A DNA stretch of 16,991 nucleotides from Flavobacteria bacterium RIFCSPLOWO2_12_FULL_31_7 (GCA_001800945.1 MGWJ01000132.1:1-16991); one strand, 5' to 3'; counted from the first letter of the stretch, positions 7,405 through 14,537 are shown. Program-made: numbers and translations. The notes: generated by a model not told the origin, from the sequence alone.

Positions 7405-8409
7405 ATGAGCACGGAAAAAGAAGCAAAATTAAAAGCCTTACAACTAACATTAGACAAATTAGACAAAACTTACGGTAAAGGAACTGTAATGAAAATGGGA
7501 GATTCTGCAGTAGAAGAAGTAGAAACTATTTCATCAGGATCTTTAGGTGTAGATATTGCTTTAGGTGTAAATGGATATCCGAAAGGAAGAATTATTGAAA
7601 TTTACGGACCAGAATCTTCTGGTAAAACCACGTTAACTTTACACGCCATAGCAGAAGCTCAAAAAGCGGGAGGAATTGCTGCTTTTATTGATGCAGAACA
7701 TGCATTTGACCGTTTTTATGCTGAAAAATTAGGTGTTGATATTGATAATTTAATTATTTCTCAACCGGATAATGGAGAACAAGCTTTAGAAATTGCCGAA
7801 AGTTTAATCCGTTCTGGAGCAGTTGATATTGTAGTAATTGACTCTGTTGCCGCTTTAACACCGAAAAGTGAAATTGAAGGTGATATGGGTGATAGTAAAA
7901 TGGGATTACACGCTCGTTTGATGTCGCAAGCCTTAAGAAAATTAACAGGAACCATTCACAAAACAAAATGTACGGTATTTTTCATCAACCAGTTAAGAGA
8001 TAAAATTGGAGTGATGTTCGGTAGTCCAGAAACTACTACTGGAGGAAATGCTTTGAAGTTTTATGCTTCTGTGAGAATTGATATTAGACGTTCTTCGCAA
8101 ATTAAAGATGGTGATAATGTTATTGGAAACAGAACTAAAGTAAAAATTGTAAAAAATAAAGTAGCTCCGCCTTTTAGAACTTGTGAATTTGACATCATGT
8201 ATGGTGAAGGTGTTTCAAAAGTTGGAGAAGTATTAGACTTAGCAGTTGACTTTGAAATTATTAAGAAAAGTGGTTCTTGGTTTAGTTATGGAGAAACCAA
8301 ATTAGGACAAGGAAGAGATTCTGTAAAACAATTAATTAAGGATAATCCAGAATTAATGGACGAATTAGAAGTTAAAATTAAAGCTTTCCTAAAAGAACAA
8401 GAAGCATAA
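7405..8409 (+). CDS. recA: Recombinase RecA
   Basis: A 334-residue cytoplasmic ATPase that coats single-stranded DNA, drives strand exchange in recombinational repair, and triggers SOS self-cleavage where that system exists. The Walker A motif GPESSGKT is at 68-75, Walker B DIVVIDS at 141-147, and the family block NQLRDKIGVMFGSPETTTGG, which covers the loop 2 DNA-binding region, at about 195-214. The C-terminal tail is acidic, ending KAFLKEQEA. Length and start are normal for the family. It stands alone, with its own promoter and a hairpin terminator right after the stop. A few kilobases downstream lies dprA, whose product loads RecA during transformation, but the two genes are not in one transcript. 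Confidence 0.99.
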   Translation: MSTEKEAKLKALQLTLDKLDKTYGKGTVMKMGDSAVEEVETISSGSLGVDIALGVNGYPKGRIIEIYGPESSGKTTLTLHAIAEAQKAGGIAAFIDAEHAFDRFYAEKLGVDIDNLIISQPDNGEQALEIAESLIRSGAVDIVVIDSVAALTPKSEIEGDMGDSKMGLHARLMSQALRKLTGTIHKTKCTVFFINQLRDKIGVMFGSPETTTGGNALKFYASVRIDIRRSSQIKDGDNVIGNRTKVKIVKNKVAPPFRTCEFDIMYGEGVSKVGEVLDLAVDFEIIKKSGSWFSYGETKLGQGRDSVKQLIKDNPELMDELEVKIKAFLKEQEA

Positions 8410-8418
8410 AAAATTAAA

Positions 8419-8445
8419 AATCATCCTTTTGGGTGATTTTTTTTT
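8419..8445 (+). terminator. recA terminator
   Basis: AATCATCC (8419-8426), a TTTT loop and GGGTGATT (8431-8438) form an 8-bp stem with one T-G wobble. A run of T extends to 8445. It begins 10 nt past the recA stop codon. Confidence 0.88.
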
Positions 8446-8475
8446 GATTTTAACGCAACCTTTTTGTAATTTTTG
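8444..8475 (+). promoter_or_regulatory. Putative promoter of the lipoprotein-sigma-barrel operon
   Basis: TTG at 8444-8446, inside the T-run of the recA terminator, is followed after 20 nt by TAATTTTTG (8467-8475), one base longer than TAnnTTTG. The ATG is 27 nt further on. The -7 match is imperfect, so support is moderate. Confidence 0.45.
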
Positions 8476-8502
8476 CATCTATAAAATAAAAACAATCATA
8501 AA

Positions 8503-8916
8503 ATGAAAAAAATAGCCGCACTTATTGGAATATTCTTGTTGGTAGTTTCTTGTTCCCCAGAGAATGATGAACCAAATGTAAATTACGAATTAGTTCCTAT
8601 CCAAAATGTAATTATTGGAGATGAATTGTATTTTGGAGATGAAAATATCATTACTATTCAATATTCAAGACCAACCACATGCCATGGTTTTAATGGCTTT
8701 GTTTATGAGAAAGATGATTTTACAAGAACTATTGGCGTACAAAATTATGTAGTAGAAAATGCTGATTGCCAAGCCGTAACAGGGGAAGTTATTGAAAAAG
8801 ATTTTGTTTTTCAACCTACAGCTACAGGAATGTATACGTTTAAATTTTGGCAAGGTAAAGATGCCAGTGGAAACAATATATTTTTAGAATTACAAAGAGA
8901 GGTTATTATACAATAA
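8503..8916 (+). CDS. Predicted lipoprotein of unknown function, first gene of the ECF sigma operon
   Basis: A 137-residue protein I do not recognise. It begins with a clear lipoprotein signal peptide (MKKIAALIGIFLLVVSC, lipidated Cys17), followed by an acidic stretch SPENDEPN, as often seen on flavobacterial envelope lipoproteins. The mature part has a regular pattern of short hydrophobic/polar alternations suggesting a small all-beta domain, with two further cysteines (Cys60 in TTCHGF, Cys89 in ADCQAV) that could form a disulfide. It ends 9 nt before the ECF sigma factor gene and so is most likely co-transcribed with it. It could be a sensor partner or a target of that regulator; sequence alone does not decide. 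Confidence 0.82.
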   Translation: MKKIAALIGIFLLVVSCSPENDEPNVNYELVPIQNVIIGDELYFGDENIITIQYSRPTTCHGFNGFVYEKDDFTRTIGVQNYVVENADCQAVTGEVIEKDFVFQPTATGMYTFKFWQGKDASGNNIFLELQREVIIQ

Positions 8917-8925
8917 ACCATACTA

Positions 8926-9504
8926 ATGATTGAAAACCTTCTACATGAATGCAAGAAAAACAATACTCAAGCACAAGAACAACTTTACAAGCTATTAGCA
9001 CCGAAGTTGTTTGCGGTAAGTTTAAAGTATTCGAGAAATTATGAAGAAGCGCAAGATAATTTACAAGAAAGTTTTCTAATCATTTTTGAAAAATTAAAAC
9101 AATTTAAAAACGAAGGTTCTTTTGAAGGTTGGGCCAAAAGATTAGTGGTTAATTATGTGTTGCAACAATACAGAAAACAAGGCACTTTCTTAGAATTGGT
9201 TACAGATAATATTCCGAATGTGGAAGAGGTTGAAATTGACGACGAATCCGTAACCATGGACTTTTTATTACAAATTATTCAAGAATTACCAGACCGATAC
9301 CGATTGGTTTTTAATTTATATGTTGTAGACGGTTTTTCACACAAACAAATAAGTGAAATGTTAGAAATAACAGATGGTACTTCAAAATCAAACTTGGCTA
9401 GAGCCAAAATGATCTTGAAAGAAAAAATACAAAATTATAATACCGCATTTTCAAAAACAAAATTAAATCGCAAAATTAAAAACTTGTGCAAACAAAACCA
9501 ATAA
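8926..9504 (+). CDS. ECF-type RNA polymerase sigma factor
   Basis: A 192-residue cytoplasmic sigma-70 family protein with only regions 2 and 4. Region 2 covers about 22-88, with YEEAQDNLQESFLIIFEKL for core binding and GSFEGWAKRLVVNYVLQQYRK for -10 recognition. Region 4 covers about 113-168, with ELPDRYRLVFNLYVVDGFSH followed by the helix-turn-helix KQISEMLEITDGTSKSNLARA. The tail after 172 is basic. It would direct transcription of a small regulon, possibly including its own operon. It lies 9 nt after a lipoprotein gene and 48 nt before a gene for a membrane-spanning barrel protein that probably acts as its anti-sigma factor. The promoter it recognises cannot be read from the window. Confidence 0.95.
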   Translation: MIENLLHECKKNNTQAQEQLYKLLAPKLFAVSLKYSRNYEEAQDNLQESFLIIFEKLKQFKNEGSFEGWAKRLVVNYVLQQYRKQGTFLELVTDNIPNVEEVEIDDESVTMDFLLQIIQELPDRYRLVFNLYVVDGFSHKQISEMLEITDGTSKSNLARAKMILKEKIQNYNTAFSKTKLNRKIKNLCKQNQ

Positions 9505-9552
9505 TTTATAAAGCGATTGATTTGTTACCGATGAAAAATATAGTATAAACAA

Positions 9553-11304
9553 ATGAAAAAAGAAAACAAAAATATAGAACGTCTTTTTCAGGAAAAATTT
9601 AAAGATTTTGAAGTTACTCCGCCAGATTTTATTTGGGATAACATTCAAGAAAAATTACAACCGAAAGAGAAAAAAAGAAGAGTAATTCCGTTTTGGTTTA
9701 AAACCGCTGGAATTGCAGCCTCTTTTGTGTCAATTGTGTCAATTGTTTTTTTTAACATGGATACGGACTTCAAAAATACCAATTCAAACATAAATTCAAA
9801 CCAAAATAATAACACAGTTGTAAATTCAGAAACGAACTCAAATTCTAATAAATCAACAATTAGAACAAATAAATTCAATGCTTCAGAGACTAACAACCCG
9901 CAAAATTCATCAAATTCATCATCTATAAACAAAGAAAACCAATCGAAATCGAATTCACTAGTACAAACTGAAAGTGCCAACAAGGTTTCAGATTCGAAAT
10001 TTAATACTGGTACTTTACAAAATTCGAAAACAATCCCATCAAATTCAGGTTTTGTTTCAAATCATAAAAAACAAAATAACAACACAAATTTTAAAAAGAA
10101 TAAAACATCATTTAAAAGTTCTAATTCTGGAATTGCTTCAAATAGAAATAACAAAAACAAAGGAAAAAACAACTTAAAATCAAATGCTAAATTTAATGAT
10201 TTTAATTCTGTTGAAAACAAAGCTTCTAATTCTGGAATTACTGATGTAAATTCTTTTCACACATTTAATTCTACTAAAAACAAAGCTTCAAATGCTGAAA
10301 TTGGTAATTTTAATAGCTCTAAAAACAAAACTTCCAATTCTGGAATCTTAGATATAAATTCGTTTGATGCTTCTAGTCTTACATCTAAAAATAACACCAA
10401 CCATAATGGTATTTTAGCAGAAAATGGCTTAGGAAATTCAAACAATAATTCAACGGCTCTTGTTGCAGTTGAAGAACTAAAAATTGATACTATAACATTG
10501 GCAACGGTTACAATTGAAGAAAACCCAATGGAAAAATTGCTTCGTGAAAAAGAGACAAAAAAAGTTGCTGATGAAAAAGAGAAATGGAGTAAATGGGCTG
10601 TGAACAGTTTTGTTTCGCCTGTTTTCTTCAATTCTTTTGAAAGCGGTTCACCAATTTCCAACGAATTTGCTTCTAACGAAAAATCTTTTAATAATTCTAC
10701 TAGTTTTGGAGTGGGTGTTGCCTATCATTTAAACAAACGATTCGCAATTAAAACAGGAGTTAGTAATTTAAATTTAGATTACGATACACAAAATATCGCG
10801 TTCTATTCTAGTTTTGAAGACCAATCAAGAATTGCGAATACAAATATTGAAAGAAATCCTAATGGAAAATATATCGTATTAAAACACCAAAAAGATGTTT
10901 CTAAAAATTCCAACGAAAATCAACTGTTACAATCCAGTCAAAACCTTGGAAATTTAAACCAAAGAACACAATATATTGAAGTTCCTTTAGAAATGTCGTA
11001 TGCCATTTTAAATAAAAAAATCAGCTTGGCCATTCGAGGCGGAATGAGTACATTGTTTTTAACAGAAAATGTAATTTCTATAAATGGAAACGATGGAAAC
11101 ATGCAAATTGGAAAAGCATCTAATTTAAACAATGTGCATTTTAGTAGTAACTTAGGTTTAGGCTTTAGTTATAATTTTATGAAAAACTTCCAATTAAATG
11201 TGGAGCCAACCTTAAAATATCAAATTAACACTTTTAGTAAAAATGCCGAAGATTTTTCACCTTATGTTGTAGGTGTAAACACCGGAATCAGCTATAAATT
11301 TTAA
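9553..11304 (+). CDS. Probable dual-membrane anti-sigma protein: cytoplasmic segment, inner-membrane helix, Asn/Ser linker, outer-membrane barrel
   Basis: A 583-residue protein with an unusual layout. Residues 1-46 are charged and cytoplasmic (IERLFQEKFKDFEVTPPDFIW, then WDNIQEKL and a basic patch KEKKRR). A single hydrophobic helix follows at about 47-67. Residues 70-345 are extremely rich in Asn, Ser and Lys, look disordered and contain degenerate repeats. The last part, about 350-583, reads as alternating beta strands (TSFGVGVAYHLNKRFAIKTGVS, later LGLGFSYNFM) and ends YKF, the usual aromatic end of outer-membrane barrels. This matches the dual membrane-spanning anti-sigma (Dma) type reported in Bacteroides thetaiotaomicron, where the N-terminus holds a sigma factor and the barrel sits in the outer membrane. 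The ECF sigma gene just upstream supports that. The anti-sigma role is inferred; the alternative is a plain barrel protein. Confidence 0.82.
   Translation: MKKENKNIERLFQEKFKDFEVTPPDFIWDNIQEKLQPKEKKRRVIPFWFKTAGIAASFVSIVSIVFFNMDTDFKNTNSNINSNQNNNTVVNSETNSNSNKSTIRTNKFNASETNNPQNSSNSSSINKENQSKSNSLVQTESANKVSDSKFNTGTLQNSKTIPSNSGFVSNHKKQNNNTNFKKNKTSFKSSNSGIASNRNNKNKGKNNLKSNAKFNDFNSVENKASNSGITDVNSFHTFNSTKNKASNAEIGNFNSSKNKTSNSGILDINSFDASSLTSKNNTNHNGILAENGLGNSNNNSTALVAVEELKIDTITLATVTIEENPMEKLLREKETKKVADEKEKWSKWAVNSFVSPVFFNSFESGSPISNEFASNEKSFNNSTSFGVGVAYHLNKRFAIKTGVSNLNLDYDTQNIAFYSSFEDQSRIANTNIERNPNGKYIVLKHQKDVSKNSNENQLLQSSQNLGNLNQRTQYIEVPLEMSYAILNKKISLAIRGGMSTLFLTENVISINGNDGNMQIGKASNLNNVHFSSNLGLGFSYNFMKNFQLNVEPTLKYQINTFSKNAEDFSPYVVGVNTGISYKF
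10110..10370 (+). repeat. Degenerate coding repeats in the periplasmic linker
   Basis: The linker repeats a unit like NKASNSGI-x-D-x-NSF. Copies start near SSNSGIASN (about residue 189), NKASNSGITDVNSF (222), NKASNAEIGNFNSS (243) and NKTSNSGILDINSF (258). At DNA level the AAACAAAGCTTC-type starts recur at about 10213, 10276 and 10321, spaced 63 and then 45 bp, both multiples of three. Such repeats can change linker length without breaking the frame. Confidence 0.6.
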
Positions 11305-11331
11305 AGTTAGTTATATAAACGTAGTTAAGTT

Positions 11332-11359
11332 GTTTCAAAACTTTATTGAAGTTTGAAAC
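11332..11359. repeat. Inverted repeat in front of the convergent terminator
   Basis: GTTTCAAA (11332-11339) and TTTGAAAC (11352-11359) are perfect complements, with a short inner CTT/AAG extension. It lies between the stop of the barrel gene and the main terminator hairpin and may add to termination or protect the mRNA 3' end. Confidence 0.5.
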
Positions 11360-11361
11360 TA

Positions 11362-11391
11362 AAAAAAGCGTCACCCAAATGGCGCTTTTTT
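11362..11391. terminator. Bidirectional terminator between the barrel gene and plsC
   Basis: AAAAAAGCGTCA (11362-11373), loop CCCAAA, and TGGCGCTTTTTT (11380-11391) form a 12-bp stem with one T-G wobble. The A and T runs at the ends give a U-tract on either strand, which suits the convergent genes on each side. The right arm runs into the plsC stop codon. Confidence 0.88.
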
Positions 11392-12130
11392 ATTTTTGGT
11401 CATTTTCTAAATCCGCTAAAATAATTTTTCTAACTTCTTCCTTGATCTGATGTCTGTCTTCCATTAATTTACCTTTGGTTTCAATTGGCGGATGAATTAT
11501 CGCTCTCATTTTTCCTGGAGTTCCACTAAAAAAAGTATAGGAAAAGCGTTTTTTATTGTCGAAAAAAGTCATGGGAACAATGGGTAGTTGGTGTTCAATC
11601 GCAATTCGGAAAGCACCATCTTTAAATTCATCTAACAAAATACTTTCGTCTGGCACGCCACCTTCCGGAAAAATACAAATACTTAAACCTTGTTGAATTC
11701 TTTTTTGCGCGCGTTCAAAAACTTCATACCTACTTTTACTACTACTTCGGTCCACTAAAATACAAACGCGTTTATAAATGAATCCGAAAATCGGAATTTT
11801 TACCAATTCTTTTTTTCCCACAAAAACAAACGGATGATTTTTCACCGCAATCAACATCAACATAATATCCGTCATCGAAGTATGATTTGCTACTAGCATA
11901 TAACTTTTCCCGTCTTCAAAAATCTCATCACCTTGAATCGAATACCTAAAACCCATTCCTATTAAAATGATTTTCGCCCAAATTCGAGCAATTTTAAAAA
12001 ACAAAGGATACGTTTTTTCACTCAAAATCGTCGCCAAAATAAAGGGAAATAAAACCAAAATTGGCACCAACATTAAAATGTAAAACCAAATTCTGTAAAG
12101 CAACCAAAGTGGATATAGTAAAATCTTCAT
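11390..12130 (-). CDS. plsC: 1-acyl-sn-glycerol-3-phosphate acyltransferase (PlsC family)
   Basis: A 246-residue membrane-bound acyltransferase that places an acyl chain on lysophosphatidic acid to make phosphatidic acid, the common precursor of phospholipids. The catalytic HX4D motif is NHTSMTD (82-88, His83 and Asp88), and the glycerol-phosphate binding block is FPEGG (154-158). Hydrophobic segments fill about 1-35 and 45-60 and anchor it to the inner membrane. The frame can be extended to a GTG at 12151, but that base is the last of a perfect -7 element, so translation from the ATG at 12130 (MKILLYPLWLLYRIW) is far more likely. Related enzymes of this family acylate ornithine lipids or other lysolipids, so substrate is not certain. 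Confidence 0.9.
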   Translation of the reverse strand: MKILLYPLWLLYRIWFYILMLVPILVLFPFILATILSEKTYPLFFKIARIWAKIILIGMGFRYSIQGDEIFEDGKSYMLVANHTSMTDIMLMLIAVKNHPFVFVGKKELVKIPIFGFIYKRVCILVDRSSSKSRYEVFERAQKRIQQGLSICIFPEGGVPDESILLDEFKDGAFRIAIEHQLPIVPMTFFDNKKRFSYTFFSGTPGKMRAIIHPPIETKGKLMEDRHQIKEEVRKIILADLENDQK

Positions 12131-12150
12131 TTTCTTTTTTTTAGGAAACA

Positions 12151-12158
12151 CAAATATA
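12151..12158 (-). promoter_or_regulatory. plsC -7 promoter element
   Basis: TATATTTG on the minus strand, an exact match to TAnnTTTG, placed 20 nt before the ATG at 12130. A clear -33 TTG at the standard distance is missing (GTG is found near 12180-12178). It argues against the longer GTG-started reading of plsC. Confidence 0.55.
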
Positions 12159-12179
12159 ACATTTCAGTACAAAAATCCA

Positions 12180-12253
12180 CCCGCTTTCCGTTATATCTCT
12201 TACAAATTGCTTTTGAAGTAGCAATTTATAACAGGATGTCACTACAATCGGGG
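12180..12253 (-). ncRNA. Candidate structured intergenic element between plsC and trpS
   Basis: Read on the minus strand this 74-nt stretch begins CCCCGATTGTAGTGACATCC and ends ATAACGGAAAGCGGG, so its ends (CCCCG and CGGG) can pair. Inside are a hairpin, AATTGCT / AGCAATT with an 8-nt loop (inverted repeat at 12204-12227), and a possible GTTATA / TATAAC pairing. Conserved-looking ends around a variable hairpin resemble an intergenic element I recall from many flavobacterial genomes. It may match a catalogued motif such as Flavo-1, but I could not check this. It lies upstream of both divergent promoters, so it is not a leader of either gene. Strand and function are uncertain. Confidence 0.4.
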
Positions 12254-12261
12254 TTATAAAT
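12224..12261. repeat. Perfect 9-bp inverted repeat overlapping the structured element
   Basis: ATTTATAAC (12224-12232) and GTTATAAAT (12253-12261) are exact complements separated by 20 nt. They compete with the inner hairpin of the element at 12180-12253 and so could define an alternative fold, or a protein-binding palindrome. Confidence 0.5.
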
Positions 12262-12282
12262 CACGTTCTTCTTTTAACTGAA

Positions 12283-12334
12283 CTCTTTTTACTTGGCTCT
12301 TTTTACTTGGCTCTTTTTACTTGGCTCTTTTTAC
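12283..12334 (+). repeat. 14-bp tandem repeat running into the trpS promoter
   Basis: Three identical copies of CTCTTTTTACTTGG lie at 12283-12296, 12297-12310 and 12311-12324, followed by a 10-base partial copy (12325-12334). A decayed copy precedes them at 12269-12282 (9 of 14 bases). The TTGG end of the third copy supplies the -33 element of the trpS promoter. Confidence 0.95.
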
Positions 12335-12351
12335 ATAAAAACTTACATTTG
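12321..12351 (+). promoter_or_regulatory. trpS promoter
   Basis: TTG at 12321-12323, 20 nt, then TACATTTG at 12344-12351, an exact -7 consensus. The ATG of trpS is 18 nt further on. The -33 element is part of the 14-bp tandem repeat. Confidence 0.7.
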
Positions 12352-12368
12352 CAAAAACAAGTAATCTA

Positions 12369-13340
12369 ATGGCAAAAATATTAACGGGAGTTCAAAGTAC
12401 AGGAACACCACATTTAGGAAATTTATTAGGAGCAATTATTCCAGCTATCGAAATGGCAAATAATCCTGCCAATGAATCGTTTTTATTTATTGCCGATTTA
12501 CATTCGATTACGCAAATTAAAAACGGAACCGAACTTAAAGAAAACACTTACAGCACAGCAGCCGCTTGGTTAGCTTGCGGATTAGATACAAATAAAGTTA
12601 CCTTTTACAGACAATCAGACGTGCCACAAACCGCAGAATTGTCTTGGTATTTAAGTTGCTTTTTTCCATTTCAACGTTTAACGTTAGCCCATTCATTTAA
12701 AGATAAAGCCGACAGATTAGAAGATGTAAACGCTGGATTATTTACGTATCCAATGCTAATGGCAGCCGATATTTTATTATATGATGCACAAATTGTTCCT
12801 GTTGGAAAAGATCAAATGCAGCATTTAGAAATTACGCGTGATGTTGCGTCGCGTTTTAATCATCAAATGGGTGAAACATTCGTATTACCAGAAGGAAAAA
12901 CAAGCGAAGACACCATGTTGATTCCAGGAACAGACGGACAAAAAATGAGTAAATCTCGTAATAACTTTATCAATATTTTCTTAGACGATAAAGCCTTATT
13001 AAAGCAAATTAAAAGTATTGAAACCGACAGTACACCTCTAGAAGATCCAAAAAATCCAGACACTTGTAATGTTTTTGGCTTATATAAATTATTAGGTTCA
13101 GAAGAACAAATCGCACAATTAAAAGCCAAATATTTAGCCGGAAATTACGGTTTCGGACACGCCAAACAAGAATTGTTCGATTTAATTACAGAAAAATTTA
13201 AAACCGAAAGAGAAAAATACAATTACTACATCAACAACTTAGAAGAAGTAGATAAATTACTTTTCGAAGGCGCAACCAAAGCTGGTAAAGTAGCCGATGG
13301 TGTATTAAAAAGAGTAAGAGAAAAATTAGGGTTTATGTAA
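12369..13340 (+). CDS. trpS: Tryptophan--tRNA ligase
   Basis: A 323-residue class I aminoacyl-tRNA synthetase that charges tRNA-Trp with tryptophan in the cytoplasm. The HIGH-type motif is PHLGN (14-18) after the family start ILTGVQSTG, and KMSKS is at 192-196, preceded by MLIPGTDGQ. QSDVPQTAELSWYL (82-95) and the LMAADILLYDA block are also typical of TrpRS. Length is normal. It stands alone, with a promoter partly inside a tandem repeat and a long palindrome after the stop. I saw no T-box or tryptophan leader peptide upstream. Confidence 0.98.
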   Translation: MAKILTGVQSTGTPHLGNLLGAIIPAIEMANNPANESFLFIADLHSITQIKNGTELKENTYSTAAAWLACGLDTNKVTFYRQSDVPQTAELSWYLSCFFPFQRLTLAHSFKDKADRLEDVNAGLFTYPMLMAADILLYDAQIVPVGKDQMQHLEITRDVASRFNHQMGETFVLPEGKTSEDTMLIPGTDGQKMSKSRNNFINIFLDDKALLKQIKSIETDSTPLEDPKNPDTCNVFGLYKLLGSEEQIAQLKAKYLAGNYGFGHAKQELFDLITEKFKTEREKYNYYINNLEEVDKLLFEGATKAGKVADGVLKRVREKLGFM

Positions 13341-13361
13341 AATTTTACAACACAGATTTTT

Positions 13362-13404
13362 ACAAATTTCACAAATTAGTTTCGTGCTAATCTGTGAAAT
13401 TTGT
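13362..13404. terminator. Long palindrome between convergent trpS and dprA, likely bidirectional terminator
   Basis: The arm at 13362-13379 and the arm at 13387-13404 pair over 18 positions with one mismatch, around a 7-nt loop TTTCGTG. T-rich sequence follows at 13406-13410. An overlapping alternative pairing exists between CACAGATT (13351-13358) and AATCTGTG (13389-13396). The CACAAATTTCAC-like wording resembles a repeat family common between flavobacterial genes, so it may be a dispersed repeat serving as a terminator. Confidence 0.65.
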
Positions 13405-13412
13405 GTTTTAAC

Positions 13413-14519
13413 TTACACCGCTTCAAATATCTTCCCTGGCAAAGGTCGGATTATGCCTTTCAATTCCATATTCAACAATAAAGAAGAAATTTTAAAAATA
13501 GGTAAATCGCAATCTAAAGCAATAATATCCATTACTTCTTTTTCTTTACTTAAAAGGTAATCGTATATTTTTTGTTCTTCTTCTGTTAAGGAAACAAACA
13601 ATTGCTTTTGAATGGGTTTCACCGTTTTTTCTTCATTCAAATCCCAATTTAAAATATAAATCAAATCAGCCGCAGAATTTAACAAATGAGCGCGTTGTGT
13701 TTTAATCAAGTTATTACAACCTTGACTAAATTTATCCGTAATTCTTCCTGGAACCGCAAAAACATCTCGATTATAATCGTTAGCGATATTGGCTGTAATT
13801 AACGAACCGCCTTTTTCTGCACTTTCAATAACAATTGTGGCTTCACACATTCCAGCAACAATACGGTTTCGCTTGATAAAATTTTCTCTATCTGGATTGG
13901 AAGTACTCCAAAACTCCGTCATAAAACCACCGTTTTGTTCCATCTTTGACATGTATTTTTGATGCATTTTCGGGTAAATCTGGTTCAATCCATGGGCTAA
14001 AACTCCAATCGTTTGCAAGTCATTTTCCATAGCCGTTTGATGGGCAACAATATCCACACCATAAGCAAACCCGCTCACAATAACTGGATTTAGTGGGGCC
14101 AAATCAGTAATTAATTTTTTTGTAAATTCTGTTCCGTAAGGTGTAATTTGTCTTGTTCCAACGATATTAATTAGCTTTCGGTTTGCTAAATTAATAGTTC
14201 CGGTTTGAAACAAAATGACTGGTCCATCGATGCAATGTTTCAATCGTTCGGGATAAGTTTCATCTAAATAATAAGAAACAGTAATGTTTTCCTTTTCTAT
14301 ATATCGGAGTTCGTTTTCCGCTAGCTGAAAAACAGAATGATCTTGTAGTTTTTTGTAGAGTATTTCTCCAACCCCGTCAATAGCTAAGAGTGTTTTTTTC
14401 TTAGATTGAAAAACAGCTTCTGCAGAACCACAATGGGTAATTAATTTTTTGGCAACAACATCACCAATTCCGTCCACTTTCAAAAGTGCGAGTGCGTGTA
14501 ATAATTCAGTATGTAACAT
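13413..14519 (-). CDS. dprA: DNA-processing protein DprA (Smf)
   Basis: A 368-residue cytoplasmic protein that binds incoming single-stranded DNA during natural transformation and loads RecA on it. Helix-hairpin-helix segments lie at about 12-30 (LLKVDGIGDVVAKKLI) and 45-60. The Rossmann-like core shows GTRQITPYG (121-129), SGFAYGVDIVAHQ (149-161), FIKRNRI (214-220) and GGSLITA (237-243). A small winged-helix domain fills about 308-367. The frame extends to a TTG at 14540, but that base lies in a -7 promoter element, so the ATG at 14519 is chosen. It is divergent from the HU-CCDC81/SPOR gene. The gene alone does not prove that the strain is competent, since dprA is widely conserved. Confidence 0.96.
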   Translation of the reverse strand: MLHTELLHALALLKVDGIGDVVAKKLITHCGSAEAVFQSKKKTLLAIDGVGEILYKKLQDHSVFQLAENELRYIEKENITVSYYLDETYPERLKHCIDGPVILFQTGTINLANRKLINIVGTRQITPYGTEFTKKLITDLAPLNPVIVSGFAYGVDIVAHQTAMENDLQTIGVLAHGLNQIYPKMHQKYMSKMEQNGGFMTEFWSTSNPDRENFIKRNRIVAGMCEATIVIESAEKGGSLITANIANDYNRDVFAVPGRITDKFSQGCNNLIKTQRAHLLNSAADLIYILNWDLNEEKTVKPIQKQLFVSLTEEEQKIYDYLLSKEKEVMDIIALDCDLPIFKISSLLLNMELKGIIRPLPGKIFEAV

Positions 14520-14537
14520 GGCGTATAATATATCTGG

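Noticed and set aside
9645..9983. Open frame of 112 codons antisense to the barrel gene
   Set aside because: It mirrors the Asn/Ser-rich low-complexity linker as a Phe/Leu/Glu-rich frame, with no start context or recognisable domain.
10257..10661. Open frame of 134 codons antisense to the barrel gene
   Set aside because: Same low-complexity shadow effect; composition is explained by reverse reading of AAT/TCT-rich codons.
12131..12151. GTG start for plsC
   Set aside because: The GTG overlaps the end of a perfect -7 element, so it would not be in the mRNA; the ATG at 12130 is preferred.
12283..12334. CRISPR-like array
   Set aside because: The 14-bp units are adjacent with no spacers, so this is a plain tandem repeat.
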